Source: Colius striatus (Eukaryota; Chordata; Aves; Coliiformes; Coliidae). From it: DNA of 64,000 bases. The first letter of the stretch is position 1. Every line of letters begins with the position of its first letter. The notes beneath the pieces are model-generated. The model was not told the DNA's origin. It ran no database searches and saw only the letters and a list, made by a program, of their open reading frames with translations. Both the position numbers and the translations under genes were made by a program. Positions 1 to 11,009 of the stretch are shown in pieces. Location: NCBI RefSeq assembly GCF_028858725.1, contig NC_084769.1, positions 129,001-193,000 of the forward strand, read 5' to 3'.

Positions 1-3000
1 CAGGGGTGGGATGGGATGGGACCCCAGGGGTGGGATGGGATGTGATGGGTCCCCAGGGGTGGGATGGCATGGGACTGGATGGGACCCCAGGGTTGGGATG
101 AGTCCCCAGGGGTGGGATTGGATGGGATGGGGCCCCAGGGGTGGGATGGGGCGCCAGGGGTGGGATGGGGCGCCAGGGGTGGGATGGGATGGGACTGGTT
201 GGGACCCAGGAGTGGGATGAGTCTCCAGGGGTGGGATGGGACCCCAGGGGTGGGATGGGATGGGACCCCAGGGGTGGGATGGCATGGGACCCTAGGGGTG
301 GGATGGGATGTGATGGGACCCCAGGGCTGGGATGAGTCCCCAGGGGTGGGATGGGATGGGATTGGATGGGACTGGATGGGACCCCAGGGCTGGGATGGGA
401 CCCCAGGGGTGGGATGGGATGGGACCCCAGGGGTGGGATGGGATGGGATTGGATGGGAATGGATGGGACCCCAGGGGTGGGACCTCAGGAGTGGGATAGG
501 ATAGGACTGGGATGGGAATCCAGGGGTGGGATGAGACTGGGATGGGACCCCAGGGGTGGGATGCGACCCCAGGGGTGGGACAGGACCCTAGGTTGGGATG
601 GGACCCCAGGGATAGGATTTCAGGGATGGGATGGGTCTCCAGGGGTGGGATGGGATGGGACCCCAGGGGTGGGATGGGATGGGACCCCAGGGGTGGGATG
701 GGATGGGACTGGATGGGACCCAAGGGTTGGGAGGGGATGGGACCCTAGGGGTGGGATGGGATGTGATGGGACACCAGGGGTGGGAAGGGACCCCAGGGGT
801 GGGATGGGATGGGATTGGATGGGACTGGATGGGACCCCAGGGGTGGGATGAGTCCCCAGGGGTGGGATGGGACCCCAGGGGTGGGATGGGATGGGACTGG
901 ATGGGAAACCAGGGGTGGGATGGGATGGGACCCCAGGGCTGGGATGAGTCCCCAGGGGTGGGATGGGATGGGATCCCAGGGGTGGGATGGGATATGATGG
1001 GACCCCAGGGCTGGGATGAGTCCCCAGGGGTGGGATGGGATGGGACCCCAGGGGTGGGATGGCATGGGACTGGATGGGACCCCAGGGTTGGGATGAGTCC
1101 CCAGGGGTGGGATGGGATGGGACCCCAGGTTTGGGATGGGATGGGACTGGTTGGGACCCCAGGGGTGGGATGGGATGGGACCACAGGGATGGGATGAGTC
1201 TCCAGGGGTGGGATGGGACCCGAGGGGTGGGGTGCGATGGGATGGAACCCCAGGGTTGGGATGAGTCCCCAGGGGTGGGATGAGTCCCCAGGGGTGGGAT
1301 GGGATGGGACCCTAGGGATGGGATGGGGCCCCAGGGGTGGGATGGGGCCCCGGGGGTGGGATGGGGCCCCGGGGGTGGGACCACAGGGGTGGGATGGGAT
1401 GGGAACCCAGGGGTGGGATGGGATGCGACCCCAGGGGTGGGATGGGATGCGACCCCAGGGGTGGGACGGGACCCTAGGTTGGGATGGGACCCCAGGGATA
1501 GGACTTCAGGGATGGGATGGGTCTCCAGGGTTGGGATGGGATGGGACCCCAGGGGTGGGATGGGATGGGACCCCAGGGGTGGGATGGGATGTGATGGGAC
1601 ACCAGGGGTGGGATGGGATGAGTCCCCAGGGGTGGGATGGGATGGGACCCCAGGGGTGGGATGGGATGGGACCCCAGGGGTGGGATGGGATGGGATGGGA
1701 CTGGATGAGACCCCAGGGTTGGGATGGGACCCCAGGGGTGGGATGAGTCCCCAGGGGTGGGATGGGAGGAGATGGGATCGGACCCCAGTGGTGGGATGAG
1801 ATGGGACCCCAGGGGTGGGATGGGACCTCAGGGGTGGGATGGGATGGGACCCCAGGGGTGGGATGGGATGGGACTGGCTGGGACCCCAGGGTTGGGATCG
1901 GACCCCAGGGGTGGGATCGGTTGGGACCCCAGGGATGGGATGGCATGGGACTGGATGGGAAACCAGGGGTGGGATGGGATGTGATGGGACCCCAGGGCTG
2001 GGATGAGTCCCCAGGGGTGGGATGGGATGGGACCCCAGGGGTGGGATGGGATGTGATGGGTCCCCAGGGGTGGGATGGCATGGGACTGGATGGGACCCCA
2101 GGGTTGGGATGAGTCCCCAGGGGTGGGATGGGATGAGATGGGGCCCCAGGGGTGGGATGGGGCGCCAGGGGTGAGATGGGACCCCAGATTTGGGAGGGGA
2201 TGGGACTGGTTGGGACCCCAGGGGTGGGATGAGTCTCCAGGGGTGGGATGGGACCCCAGGGGTGGGGTGGGACCCCAGGGGTGGGGTGGGACTGGATGGG
2301 ACCCCAGGGCTGGGATGGGACCCCAGGGGTGGGACCTCAGGGGTGGGATGGGATAGGACTGGGATGGGACCCCAGGGGTGGGATGTGACCACAGGGCTGG
2401 GACCCCAGGGGTGGGATTGGACCCTGAGGTTTGGATGGGACCCCAAGGATTGGAGTTCAGGGGTGGGATGGGACCCCAGGATTGGGATGGGACTGGATGG
2501 GATCCCAGGGGTGGGATGGGATGGCATGCGACCCCAGTGGTGGGATGGGATGGGACCACAGGGATGGGATGAGTCCCCAGGGGTGGGATGGGACCCCAGG
2601 GGTGGGATGGGACCCCAGGGTTGGGATGGGATGGGACCCTAGGGATGGGATGGGGCCTCAGGGTGGGATGGGGCCCCAGGGGTGGGATGGGGCCCCAGGG
2701 GTGGGATGGGGCCCCAGGGGTGGGATGGGATGGGACCCCAGGTTTGGGATGGGTTGGGACTGGTTGGGACCCCAGGGGTGGGATGGGATGGGAACCCAGG
2801 GATGGGATGGGACCCCAGGGGTGGGATGGGACCCTAGGTTGGGATGGGACCCCAGGGATAGGACTTCAGGGATGGGATGGGTCTCCAGGGTTGGGATGGG
2901 ATGGGACCCCAGGGGTGGGATGGGATGGGACCCCAGGGGTGGGATGAGTCTCCAGGGGTGGGATGGGACAGGATGGGATGGGACGCCAGGGGTGGGATGA

Positions 3001-4640
3001 GTCCCCAGGGGTGACATGGGACCCCAGGGGTGGGATGGGATGGGACCCTAGGGATGGAATGGGGCCTCAGGGGTGGGATGGGGCCCGAGGGGTGGGATGG
3101 GATGGGACCCCAGGTTTGGGATGGGATGGGACTGGTTGGGATCCCAGGGGTGGGATGGGATGGGAACCCAGGGATGGGATGGGACCCCAGGGGTGGGGTG
3201 GGATGGGACCCCAGAGTTGGGATTGGTCCGTAGGGGTGGGATGGGACTCCAGGGGTCGGATGGAATGGGATGGGATGGTACTGGATTGGACCCCAGGGTT
3301 GGGATGGGATGGGAACCCAGGGGTGGGATTGGATGGGATGGGACCCCAGGGGTGGGATGAGTCCCCAAGGGTGGGATGGGATGGGAACCCAGTGGTGGGA
3401 CCTGACGGGACGGGACCCCAGTGGTGGGATGGGACGGGACCCCAGGGGTGGGATGGGATGGGACCCCAGGGGTGGGATGGGATGGGACCCCAGGGGTGGG
3501 ATGGGATGGGACTGGATGGGACCCCAGGGGTGGGACCTCAGGGGTGGGATGGGATAGGACTGGGATGGGACCCCAGGGGTGGGATGTGACCACAGGGCTG
3601 GGACCCCAGGGGTGGGATTGGACCCTGAGGTTTGGATGGGACCCCAAGGATTGGAGTTCAGGGGTGGGATGGGACCCCAGGATTGGGATGGGACTGGATG
3701 GGATCCCAGGGGTGGGATGGGATGGCATGCGACCCCAGTGGTGGGATGGGATGGGACCACAGGGATGGGATGAGTCCCCAGGGGTGGGATGGGACCCCAG
3801 GGGTGGGATGGGATGGGATCCTAGGGATGGGATTGGGCCCCAGGGGTGGGATGGGTTGGGACTGGTTGGGACCCCAGGGGTGGGATGGGATGGGAACCCA
3901 GGGATGGGATGGGACCCCAGGGGTGGGACGGGACCCTAGGTTGGGATGGGACCCCAGGGATAGGACTTCAGGGATGGGATGGGTCTCCAGGGTTGGGATG
4001 GGATGGGACCCCAGGGGTGGGATGGGATGGGACTGGATGGGACCCAAGGGTTGGGAGGGGATGGGACCCTAGGGGTGGGATGGGATGTGATGGGACACCA
4101 GGGGTAGGATGGGATGAGTCCCCAGGGGTGGGATGGGACCCCAGGGGTGGGATGGGATGGGACCCCAGGGGTGGGATGGGATGGGATTGGATGGGACTGG
4201 ATGGGACCCCAGGGTTGGGATGGGACCCCAGGGGTGGGATGGGACCCCAGGGGTGGGATGGGACCCCAGGGGTGGGATGGGATGGGATCCCAGGGGTGGG
4301 ATGGGATGGGACCCTAGGGGTGGGATGGGATGGGACCGCAGGGGTGGGATGGGACTGGATGGGAAACCAGGGGTGGGATGGGATGGGACCCCAGGGGTGG
4401 GATGGGACCCCAGGGGTGGGATGGGACCCCAGGGGTGGGACGGGATAGGACTGGGATGGGACTCCAGGGGTGGGATGAGACTGGGATGGGACCCCAGGGG
4501 TGGGATTGGACCCCAGGGGTGGGATATCAGGGATGGGATGGGATCCTGGGACTGGGATGGGACCCTGGGGATAGGACCCTGGGGCTGGGATGGGACCCTG
4601 AGGTTGGGATGGGACTTCTGGTACCAGGGCTGTGAGCTCC
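1..4640 (+). repeat. GPT-intron minisatellite, G-rich on plus strand
   Basis: Tandem units of about 19-24 bp, consensus GGGATGGGACCCCAGGGGT with variable extra GGGAT pentamers. The array runs off the left edge. Blocks within it recur as higher-order units: the stretch around 2378-2572 is repeated about 1.2 kb later at 3579-3773 and again near 49261. It sits directly upstream of the GPT exon at 5154, so it is probably intron. All long frames here, on both strands, are repeat translations (WDPRGGMG or SHPTPGVP types). Confidence 0.95.
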
Positions 4641-4689
4641 CAGTGCCCTCCCAGTCCCATTCTGAGACCCCCAGTGCTTTACTGGTCCT

Positions 4690-5150
4690 ACTAAGACCTC
4701 CAAAACATACCCAAGAACTGGGTTGAGACCCTCCAAAAGCCATAGGAAGTGGGACTGAGTCCCCTCAAATCCATCAGGAGTGGGGTGAAGGCCCCAAAAC
4801 CCATCAGGAGCAGGGGCTAAGCCCCCCCAAACCCATCAGGAGTGGGGATGACTCTCCTCCCAAATCTATAGGGAGGCAGTTTGGGTCCCCCAAACCTATC
4901 AGGAGAGGGGGTCTAAGCCCCCCCATACCCATGGGAAACTAGACTGAGTCCCCTAAAACCCATCAGGAGTGGGGCTGAGCCCATACCCCAAACCCATAGG
5001 GAGCAAGACTGGGCCCCCAAACCTATCAGGAAAAGGGATTGAGCCCCCCAAAACCCATCAGGAGCAGGACTGGGCCCCCCAAACCCATGGTGGGAGTGGG
5101 ACTGGACCCCCCCACTCCGCTATGCCAACCTCCCCCCTTCTCCCCCCTCC
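4690..5150 (+). repeat. Intronic degenerate minisatellite upstream of GPT exon
   Basis: About a dozen degenerate units of roughly 35 bp built on CCCAAACCCATCAGGAG followed by a GGGGCTGAG-like segment. It ends in the pyrimidine-rich acceptor tract of the next exon. No coding signal was seen. Confidence 0.8.
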
Positions 5151-5153
5151 CAG

Positions 5154-5233
5154 GGCAGGTCCAGAGCCGTCAGTGCATTGAGGCCGTCATCAAATTCGCC
5201 TTCGAGGAGAGGCTCTTCCTCATGGCTGACGAG
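5154..5233 (+). CDS. GPT: GPT (alanine aminotransferase 1) internal exon, block A
   Basis: This 80-bp exon of cytosolic alanine aminotransferase, a PLP enzyme that interconverts alanine plus 2-oxoglutarate and pyruvate plus glutamate, encodes [11 protein letters not shown]...[13 protein letters not shown]. It lies in the large PLP-binding domain of fold-type I aminotransferases. It follows a CCCTCCCAG acceptor and ends at GAG/GTGAGT. The first two bases, GG, complete the Gly codon of the NPGNPTG motif carried by the preceding exon, which for this copy would lie left of the window. Similarity to human GPT and GPT2 is clear. The choice of GPT over GPT2 rests on the RECQL4, LRRC14 and C8orf82 neighbours. 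An identical exon is at 51473-51552. Confidence 0.93.
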
Positions 5234-5316
5234 GTGAGTGGGACCCTCAGACTCGGGGGGTATGTGAGGTGGACCCCAACATCTAGGTAACCCCACCAGT
5301 TTCCCCCCTCCTCCAG

Positions 5317-5453
5317 GTGTACCAGGACAACGTGTATGCTGAGGGTTCGGCCTTCCACTCCTTCAGGAAGGTGCTGACAGAGATGGGGCCGCCCTACCTG
5401 GACTCGGTGGAACTCACCTCCTTCCACTCCATCTCCAAAGGCTTCACGGGCGA
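5317..5453 (+). CDS. GPT: GPT exon carrying the PLP lysine, block A
   Basis: This 137-bp exon starts [10 protein letters not shown] after a CTCCAG acceptor and ends [11 protein letters not shown] plus GA before GTGAGT. The Lys in SxSKG corresponds to the residue that forms the internal aldimine with pyridoxal phosphate in alanine aminotransferases; the human protein has SFHSTSKGYMGE here. Phases match: the preceding exon ends on a codon boundary, and the split GA|G codon agrees with the Glu-Cys that follows in mammals. No downstream GPT exon (CGYRGG onward) was found in the next 12 kb, where a minus-strand lectin exon and satellites occur instead. This copy therefore looks 3'-truncated or mis-assembled. 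Confidence 0.93.
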
Positions 5454-5589
5454 GTGAGTGACCTCCCACGGCCAGCCCCACCCCAAGGTGGCCACCACAG
5501 GTCCTGGGGAGCCACAGAGTGGGGATGAGGATGGTGGAACCCCATGGGCCTCAAGGGTGGTGATGGAAAGAGGCTGGAGGTCCCGTGGG

Positions 5590-5805
5590 GTTGGGATGGT
5601 GATGCCATGGTCCTCTGGAGCCTATGGGATGGGGATGGTGATGCCATGGTCCTGTGGAGCCCACGGGGTGGGGATGGTGATGCCATGGTTCTGTGGAGCC
5701 CACGGGGTGGGGATGGTGATGCCATGGTCCTGTGGAGCCCACGGGGTGGGGATGGTGATGCCATGGTCCTCTGGAGCCTATGGGATGGGGATGGTGATGC
5801 ACAAA
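5590..5805 (+). repeat. 39-bp minisatellite downstream of GPT exon
   Basis: Five units spaced 39 bp apart, each containing GATGCCATGGTCC and GGAGCC. They lie between the GPT donor and the lectin poly(A) site. The same array is at 51909-52125 with substitutions in the last unit. Confidence 0.9.
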
Positions 5806-5822
5806 GAGGCCCCGTGGGGATG

Positions 5823-5828
5823 TTTATT
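5823..5828 (-). terminator. Poly(A) signal AATAAA of the F-type lectin gene
   Basis: TTTATT on the plus strand reads AATAAA on the minus strand, 100 bases downstream of the lectin stop codon. That is a normal place for a short 3' UTR end. Confidence 0.7.
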
Positions 5829-5927
5829 AGGGTGGTTCTGACGACAGGGAGCCTCCAGGGGCATCTGATGTCAGAGGGTCCTGGTGCCAGGGGGGAAACT
5901 CCTCACCTTGTCCCCCTTAAAAGCCCC

Positions 5928-6081
5928 TCATGGCTCGGGGTGGACAGTGTAGACCTCGACCTCACAGAGAGTGAACTGCTCCTCCCGGCCCAGGATGGTG
6001 ACGGTGACGTAGCGGCCGCGGAGGCCGTGGCAGCAGATGGTGCTGAGCGACCCAGGACTGGCATCTGTGATGATGCCACAG
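5928..6081 (-). CDS. Last exon of an F-type lectin (fucolectin) domain protein, block A
   Basis: The minus-strand exon begins after a CCCTGCAG acceptor. It encodes CGIITDASPG, an ICCHGLRGRYVTV segment, then REEQFTLCEVEVY, and ends VHPEP before TGA. The GRYVTV...LCEVEVY ending is the C-terminal strand signature of the F-type lectin (FTP/fucolectin) fold of fish, amphibian and some bird lectins. These lectins bind L-fucose on microbial or host glycans and are usually secreted. The fucose-contacting His and Arg-x-Asp residues would lie in upstream exons, to the right on the minus strand, where only CR1 and satellite sequence is seen. The rest of the gene is therefore missing here. The exon is convergent with GPT. 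Copy B at 52247 differs by a silent change (ACC versus ACT, Thr). Confidence 0.8.
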
Positions 6082-6098
6082 CTGCAGGGAGCAAACCA

Positions 6099-6411
6099 CA
6101 GAATCATTTGAGTTAGAAAAGCCCTTTGAGCTGCTGGAGCCCAGCCCTGAGCCCTCACCCTGCCACGGCCACCACTGACCCACAGCCCTCAGCACCTCAG
6201 CTCCAGGGCTTTGGGGTCCCTCCAGGGCTGGGCACTCCCCCAGCTCCCGGGCAGCCTGGCACAGGGGCTGACACCCCTCTCAGGGAAACAGTTCTGCCTC
6301 AGCTCCAGCCTCAGCCTCCCCTGGGGCACCCTGAGCCCCTTTCCTCTTGGCCTGTCACTCACTAGCTGGGAGCAGAGACCGACCTCCAGCTCACTGCAGC
6401 CTCCTGGTAGA
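6099..6411 (-). mobile_element. CR1 LINE 3' fragment, block A
   Basis: The plus strand reads AGAATCATTTGAGTTAGAAA and continues through landmark segments such as AGCCCTTTGAGCTGCTGGAG, TTTCCTCTTGGCCTGT and GAGCAGAGACCGACC. This is the reverse complement of the 3' end of avian CR1 retrotransposons, truncated at the 5' side as is typical. It follows directly after the lectin exon acceptor, inside that gene's intron. Confidence 0.85.
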
Positions 6412-6414
6412 GAT

Positions 6415-7077
6415 TTCACCACCAAAACCCCAATATTCTATCTTTTTGTCCAAACACCACCACAAAAACACTACTTTTTTTCCCTCAAATCACCTCCCCA
6501 ATTTTCCCCTCAGAACTCCACCAAAATCCCACTTTTTCCCCCTTAAAACTCCACCAAACCCCAACATTTCCCTTCAAAACTCACAAAAAGCTCACTTTTC
6601 CCCTCAAAACTACACCAAAGCCCAACTTTTTCATCAGAACCCCACCAAAGCACCACTTTTCCCCTCAACACTCCACAAAAACCCATCTTCCCCTCAGAAC
6701 CCCAACAAAAACCCACCTTTGCCCTCAAATATCCACCAACCCCCCACTTTTTCACTCCAAAATCCACTAAAAGCACACTTGTCATCTGAAAACACCAACA
6801 AAACTCCACTTTTCCCCTCAAAGCTCCCCCAAAATCCCACTGGTGCCTCAGAACCCCACCAATCTGCATCTTTTCCAACTCAGCAGAACTCCAACGTCCC
6901 TCTTTTCTCCTTAAAACTCTACAAAAAAACCTTTTTCTCCTCAGAATCCCACAAAAAACGCACTTTTGCCCTCAAAAACCCACCAAATCTCCACTTTTTC
7001 ACTCCAAGGTCCACTAAAGCCACACTTTTCCCCTCAACACTCCACCAAAACTCCACTTTTCATCTGAAAACTCCACC
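6415..7077 (+). repeat. CCACTTTTCCCCTC satellite, segment 1
   Basis: Units of about 31 bp alternate CCACTTTTCCCCTCAAAA with CTCCACCAAAACC. The array is C/A-rich on plus with almost no G. It ends abruptly inside the truncated promoter at 7078. Confidence 0.95.
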
Positions 7078-7353
7078 TCCCGGAGCCGCGCAGGGACCGC
7101 AGCGTCTGGGGCTCAGATCGAACTTCCCGCTGCCGCCGCCCTTCAGCCAATAAGAAGGGAGGAAGCGATGACAGACACGGCGGCAGCCAATGGGCGGGCG
7201 AGGATGGCAGGCGGCACCTAGTAACGACGCCGGGCCCGCCTTGCGTGGTGAAACTCTCGCTCTGATTGGCGGAGGGGCGGTGCCGGGGTGCAGTGCCAAT
7301 GCCTGGAAGCGCGGCCGTGAGGGGCCCGGCGGGAGCGGGGCGGCGGGCGGGAG
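7078..7353. promoter_or_regulatory. RECQL4/LRRC14 bidirectional promoter, truncated copy 1
   Basis: CpG-rich, TATA-less DNA with CCAAT in GCCAATAAG and GCCAATGGGCGGG, inverted CCAAT in CTGATTGGCGG, and several GC boxes. This matches the head-to-head RECQL4/LRRC14 arrangement of vertebrates. The LRRC14-side non-coding exon would end at GGCGGGAG/GTGAGC. The RECQL4 side is cut: satellite replaces the sequence immediately upstream of TCCCGGAGCC, so the RECQL4 start codon is absent. CCTTGCG near 7236 differs from CCTTCCG in the full copies. Confidence 0.75.
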
Positions 7354-7770
7354 GTGAGCTGAGGGGTCCCCGGGGATTGAGGGGGCATGAGGGCAGCTGA
7401 GGGGTCCCCGGGGACTGGGGGGCGTGAGGGCAGCTGAGGGGTCCCCGGGGACTGGGGGGCGTGAGGGCAGCTGAAGGGTCCCCGGGGACTGGGAGCATGA
7501 GGGCAGCTGAGGGGTCCCCCGGGATTGGGGGCATGAGGGCAGCTGAGGGGTCCCCCGGGATTGGGGGCATGAGGGCAGCTGAGGGGTCCCCCGGGAATTG
7601 TGGGGGGCGTGAGGGCAGCTGAGGGGTGCCCGGGGATTGGGGGGCGTGAGGGGAGCTGAGGGGGATCCCGGGGATTGGGGGGGCATGAGGGCAGCTGAGG
7701 GGGGCCTCAGGGATTGGGGGGCGTGTGGGCAGCTGAAGGGGACCCCGGAGATTGGGGGGGCGTGAGGGCA
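7354..7770 (+). repeat. GGGTCCCC minisatellite following promoter copy 1
   Basis: Units of about 37 bp (GGGGTCCCCGGGGACTGGGG then GCGTGAGGGCAGCTGA) start at the LRRC14 first-exon donor. The array looks seeded from the first bases of LRRC14 intron 1. It ends at a junction, GAGGGCAGCCAAAACTCC, that recurs exactly at four places in the window. Confidence 0.92.
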
Positions 7771-7771
7771 G

Positions 7772-10560
7772 CCAAAACTCCACTTTTCATCTGAAAACTC
7801 CACCAAAACTGCATTTTTCATCTTAAAACCCCACCAAAACCCCACTTTTCCCCTTAAAACTCCACAAAAACTCATTTTCCTTTCAGTGGACCACCAAACC
7901 CTCTCTTTTTCCCTCAGAACCACAAGACACCCCGCTTTTGCCCCAAATATCCACCAAACCCACACCTTACCACTCCAAAGTCCACAAAATCCCACATTTG
8001 CCCTTAAAAATACACCAAACCCACACTTTTAATCTAAAAACCCCACCAAAACTCCACTTTTCCCCTCAAAGCTCCTCCAAAATCCCACTTGTTCCTCTTA
8101 AGTCCACCAAATCCCCACTTTTCTTCTCAAACCTCCACTTTTCCACTTAAAACTCCACCAAAAAATCCATTTTCCCCCTCAGAATCCCATCAAAAATCCA
8201 CTTTCGCCCTCAAAAACCCATTGAACAGCCAATTTTAACTCCAAGCTCCACCAAAACCCCACTTTTTCCCTCAACACTCCACCAAAACTTCACTTTCCCC
8301 CTCAAAGTTCCTCCTAATTCCCACTTGTTCCTCAGAAGTCCACAAATCCCCCACTTTTGCCCTCAAAACTCTGCCAAAACCCAGTTTTCCTCTCAAGACT
8401 ACACCACAATCCCACTTTCTACCCACAACACCATCATAACCCAATTCTTTCCTCTCAGAATCTCACCAAAACCCCACTTTTGCCCTCAACACTCCACCAG
8501 AACCTTACTTTTCCCCTTAAAACCCCACAAAAACTCATTTTCACCTCAGATCCACACCGAAAACCTACTTTTACTCTCAAAAATTCATCAAATCCCCACT
8601 TTTTCACTCCAAACTCCAGTAAAACCCACTGTTCTTCTCAACACTCCACAAAAAACCCCACTTTTCATCTGAAAACTCCACCAAAACTCCACTTTTCCCC
8701 TCAGAACCCCATCAAAAACCCAATTTCGCCCTCAAAACCCCACCGAACCTCCACTTTTCCACTCCAGACTCCACCAAGCCTGCACTTTTCCCCTCAGAAC
8801 CCCACCAATCTCCACTGTTCCCCCTCACCAGACAACCAACCCCACTCTTTTCTCCTTAAAGCTCTACAAAAAACCCATTTTCCCCTCAAAACCCCACCAA
8901 AACCCCGCTTTTACCCTCAAAAACCCACCAACCCCCCACTTTTTCACTCCAAGCTCTACCAAAACCCCACTTTTTCCCTCAACACTCCACCAAAACTCCA
9001 CTTTTCATCTGAAAACTCCACCAAAACTTCATTTATACCCTCAAAGCTCCTCCAAATTCCCACTTGTTCCTCAGAAGTCCACAAACCCTCCACTTCTGCC
9101 CTCAAAACTCTGCCAAAATCCATTTTTCCCCTCAGAACCACATCAAAAACTTACTTTTACCCTCAAAAATCCTCCAAATCGCCACTTGTTCACTCAGAAC
9201 TCCACTAAAACCCCTTTTCTTCTCAACACTCCACAAAACCCCCACTTTTCCCCTCAGAGCTCCACTAAAATCGCACTTGTATCTCAGAAATCCACCAAAC
9301 CCCTACTTTTCCCCTCAACACTCCACCAAAACCCCACTTTTCCCCTCCAAGCTCCTCCCAATTCCCACTTGTTCCTCAGAAATTCACAAACTCCCCTCTT
9401 TTCCTCTCAAAACTCCACCAAAACTCCACTTTTCCCCTCAGAACCCCATCAAAAACCCACTTTCGCCCTCAAAACCCCACCGAACCTCCACTTTTCAACT
9501 CCAGACTCCACCAAGCCCGCACTTTTCCCCTCAGAACCCCACCAATCTCCACTGTTCCCCCTCACCAGACAACCAACCCCACTCTTTTCTCCTTAAAACT
9601 CCACCAAAACCCATTTTTCCCCTCAGAACCACACCAAAAACCTACTTTTACCCTCAAAAATCCACCAAATCGCCACTTTTTCACTCCAAACTCCACTAAA
9701 ACCCCTTTTCCCCTCAACACTCCACCAAAACCCCCACTTTTTCATTCCAAACTCCAGTAAAACCCACTGTTCTTCTCAACACTCCACAAAAAAAACCCAC
9801 TTTTCCCCTCAACACTCCACCAAAACCCCCACTTTTTCATTCCAAACTCCAGTAAAACCCACTGTTCTTCTCAACACTCCACAAAAAAACCCCACTTTTC
9901 CCCTCAACACTCCACCAAAACTCCACTTTTCCCCTCAGAACCCCATCAAAAACCCACTTTCGCCCTCAAAACCCCACCGAACCTCCACCTTTCCACTCCA
10001 GACTCCACCAAGCCCGCACTTTTCCCCTCAGAACCCCACAAATCTCCACTGTTCCCCCTCAGCAGACCACCAACCCCACTCTTTTCTCCTTAAAGCTCTA
10101 CAAAAACCTTTATTCCCCTCAGAACCCCACAGTAAAACACTTTTCCCCTCAAAACCCCACCAAACCCCCACTTTTCCCCTCAAAACTCCAGTAAAACCCA
10201 CTGTTGCCCTCAAAACTCTGCCCAAACCCATTTTTCCCCTCAGAACCGCACCAAAAACTTACCTTTAGACTCAAAAATCCTCCAAATCGCCACTTGTTCA
10301 CTCAGAACTCCACTAAAACCCCTTTTCTTCTCAACACTCCACAAAACCCCCACTTTTCCCCTCAGAGCTCCACTCAAATCCCACTTGTATCTCAGAAATC
10401 CACCAAACCCCCACTTTTCCCCTCAACACTCCACCAAAACCCCACTTTTCCCCTCCAAGCTCCTCCCAATTCCCACTTGCTCCTCAGAAATTCACAAAAC
10501 CCCTCACTTTTCCTCTCAAAACTCCACCTTTCCCCTCAGAACCCCATTAAAACCCCACTT
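7772..10560 (+). repeat. CCACTTTTCCCCTC satellite, segment 2
   Basis: About 2.8 kb of the 31-bp-type satellite with internal higher-order duplication. Together with the flanking promoter and GGGTCCCC array it forms a unit of about 3.6 kb that is repeated at 11506-14190. Confidence 0.95.
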
Positions 10561-10603
10561 TGCCCCGCCGCCCCTCCCCATCCCCGCCCCCCGCAGCGGG
10601 CAC

Positions 10604-10687
10604 CTGGCCGGGCTTCCTCCGCTGCTCCCGGACAAAAGCCGCTTCCCAGCTCTTCAGCAGGGCCTTGACCTCCCGCTGCCGCTCCAT
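10604..10687 (-). CDS. RECQL4: RECQL4 coding exon 1, copy 2 of block A array
   Basis: The minus-strand ATG at 10687-10685 opens a 28-codon exon reading MERQREVKALLKSWEAAF and ending RRKPGQ before a GTGCCC donor (phase 0). It aligns with the start of human RECQL4 (MERLRDVRERLQAWERAF, RRPSQ). That is the N-terminal helical region just ahead of the Sld2-like segment used in replication initiation; the protein is a nuclear and mitochondrial RecQ-family DNA helicase. Its position head-to-head with the LRRC14 promoter agrees with vertebrate synteny. No exon 2 or helicase-core exon was found on the minus strand below it, where the sequence is satellite and a lectin exon. This copy looks like an orphan first exon. 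Confidence 0.88.
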
Positions 10688-11009
10688 GGCGTGCGGAGCG
10701 GGGCCGTTCCCCGGCCCGGGGCGATCCGAGACCTCCCGGAGCCGCGCAGGGACCGCAGCGTCTGGGGCTCAGATCGAACTTCCCGCTGCCGCCGCCCTTC
10801 AGCCAATAAGAAGGGAGGAAGCGATGACAGACACGGCGGCAGCCAATGGGCGGGCGAGGATGGCAGGCGGCACCTAGTAACGACGCCGGGCCCGCCTTCC
10901 GTGGTGAAACTCTCGCTCTGATTGGCGGAGGGGCGGTGCCGGGGTGCAGTGCCAATGCCTGGAAGCGCGGCCGTGAGGGGCCCGGCGGGAGCGGGGCGGC
11001 GGGCGGGAG
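10688..11009. promoter_or_regulatory. RECQL4/LRRC14 bidirectional promoter, full copy 2
   Basis: A full-length copy between the RECQL4 start codon (minus) and the LRRC14 non-coding exon 1 (plus). It carries four CCAAT-type motifs (CCAAT at 10803, in GCCAATGGG, inverted in CTGATTGGC, and in GTGCCAATGCC), GC boxes, and no TATA box. The LRRC14-side donor here reads GAG/GTGGGC rather than GAG/GTGAGC. Confidence 0.82.

Noticed and set aside
620-2527. Minus-strand open frame of 635 codons rich in SHPTPGVP
   Set aside because: It is pure translation of the 19/24-bp minisatellite. Similar frames appear on both strands and in every G-rich array, with no splice sites, start context or domain.
5928-6158. 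Lectin frame extended upstream to a Met at 6158
   Set aside because: The extension crosses an evident CCCTGCAG acceptor and enters CR1 sequence; only 5928-6081 matches the F-type lectin fold.
6347-7153. 268-codon frame in CCACTTTTCCCC satellite running into the promoter
   Set aside because: Composition follows the satellite unit (PKTPPKPHFSP), and it crosses a repeat/promoter junction with no coding homology.
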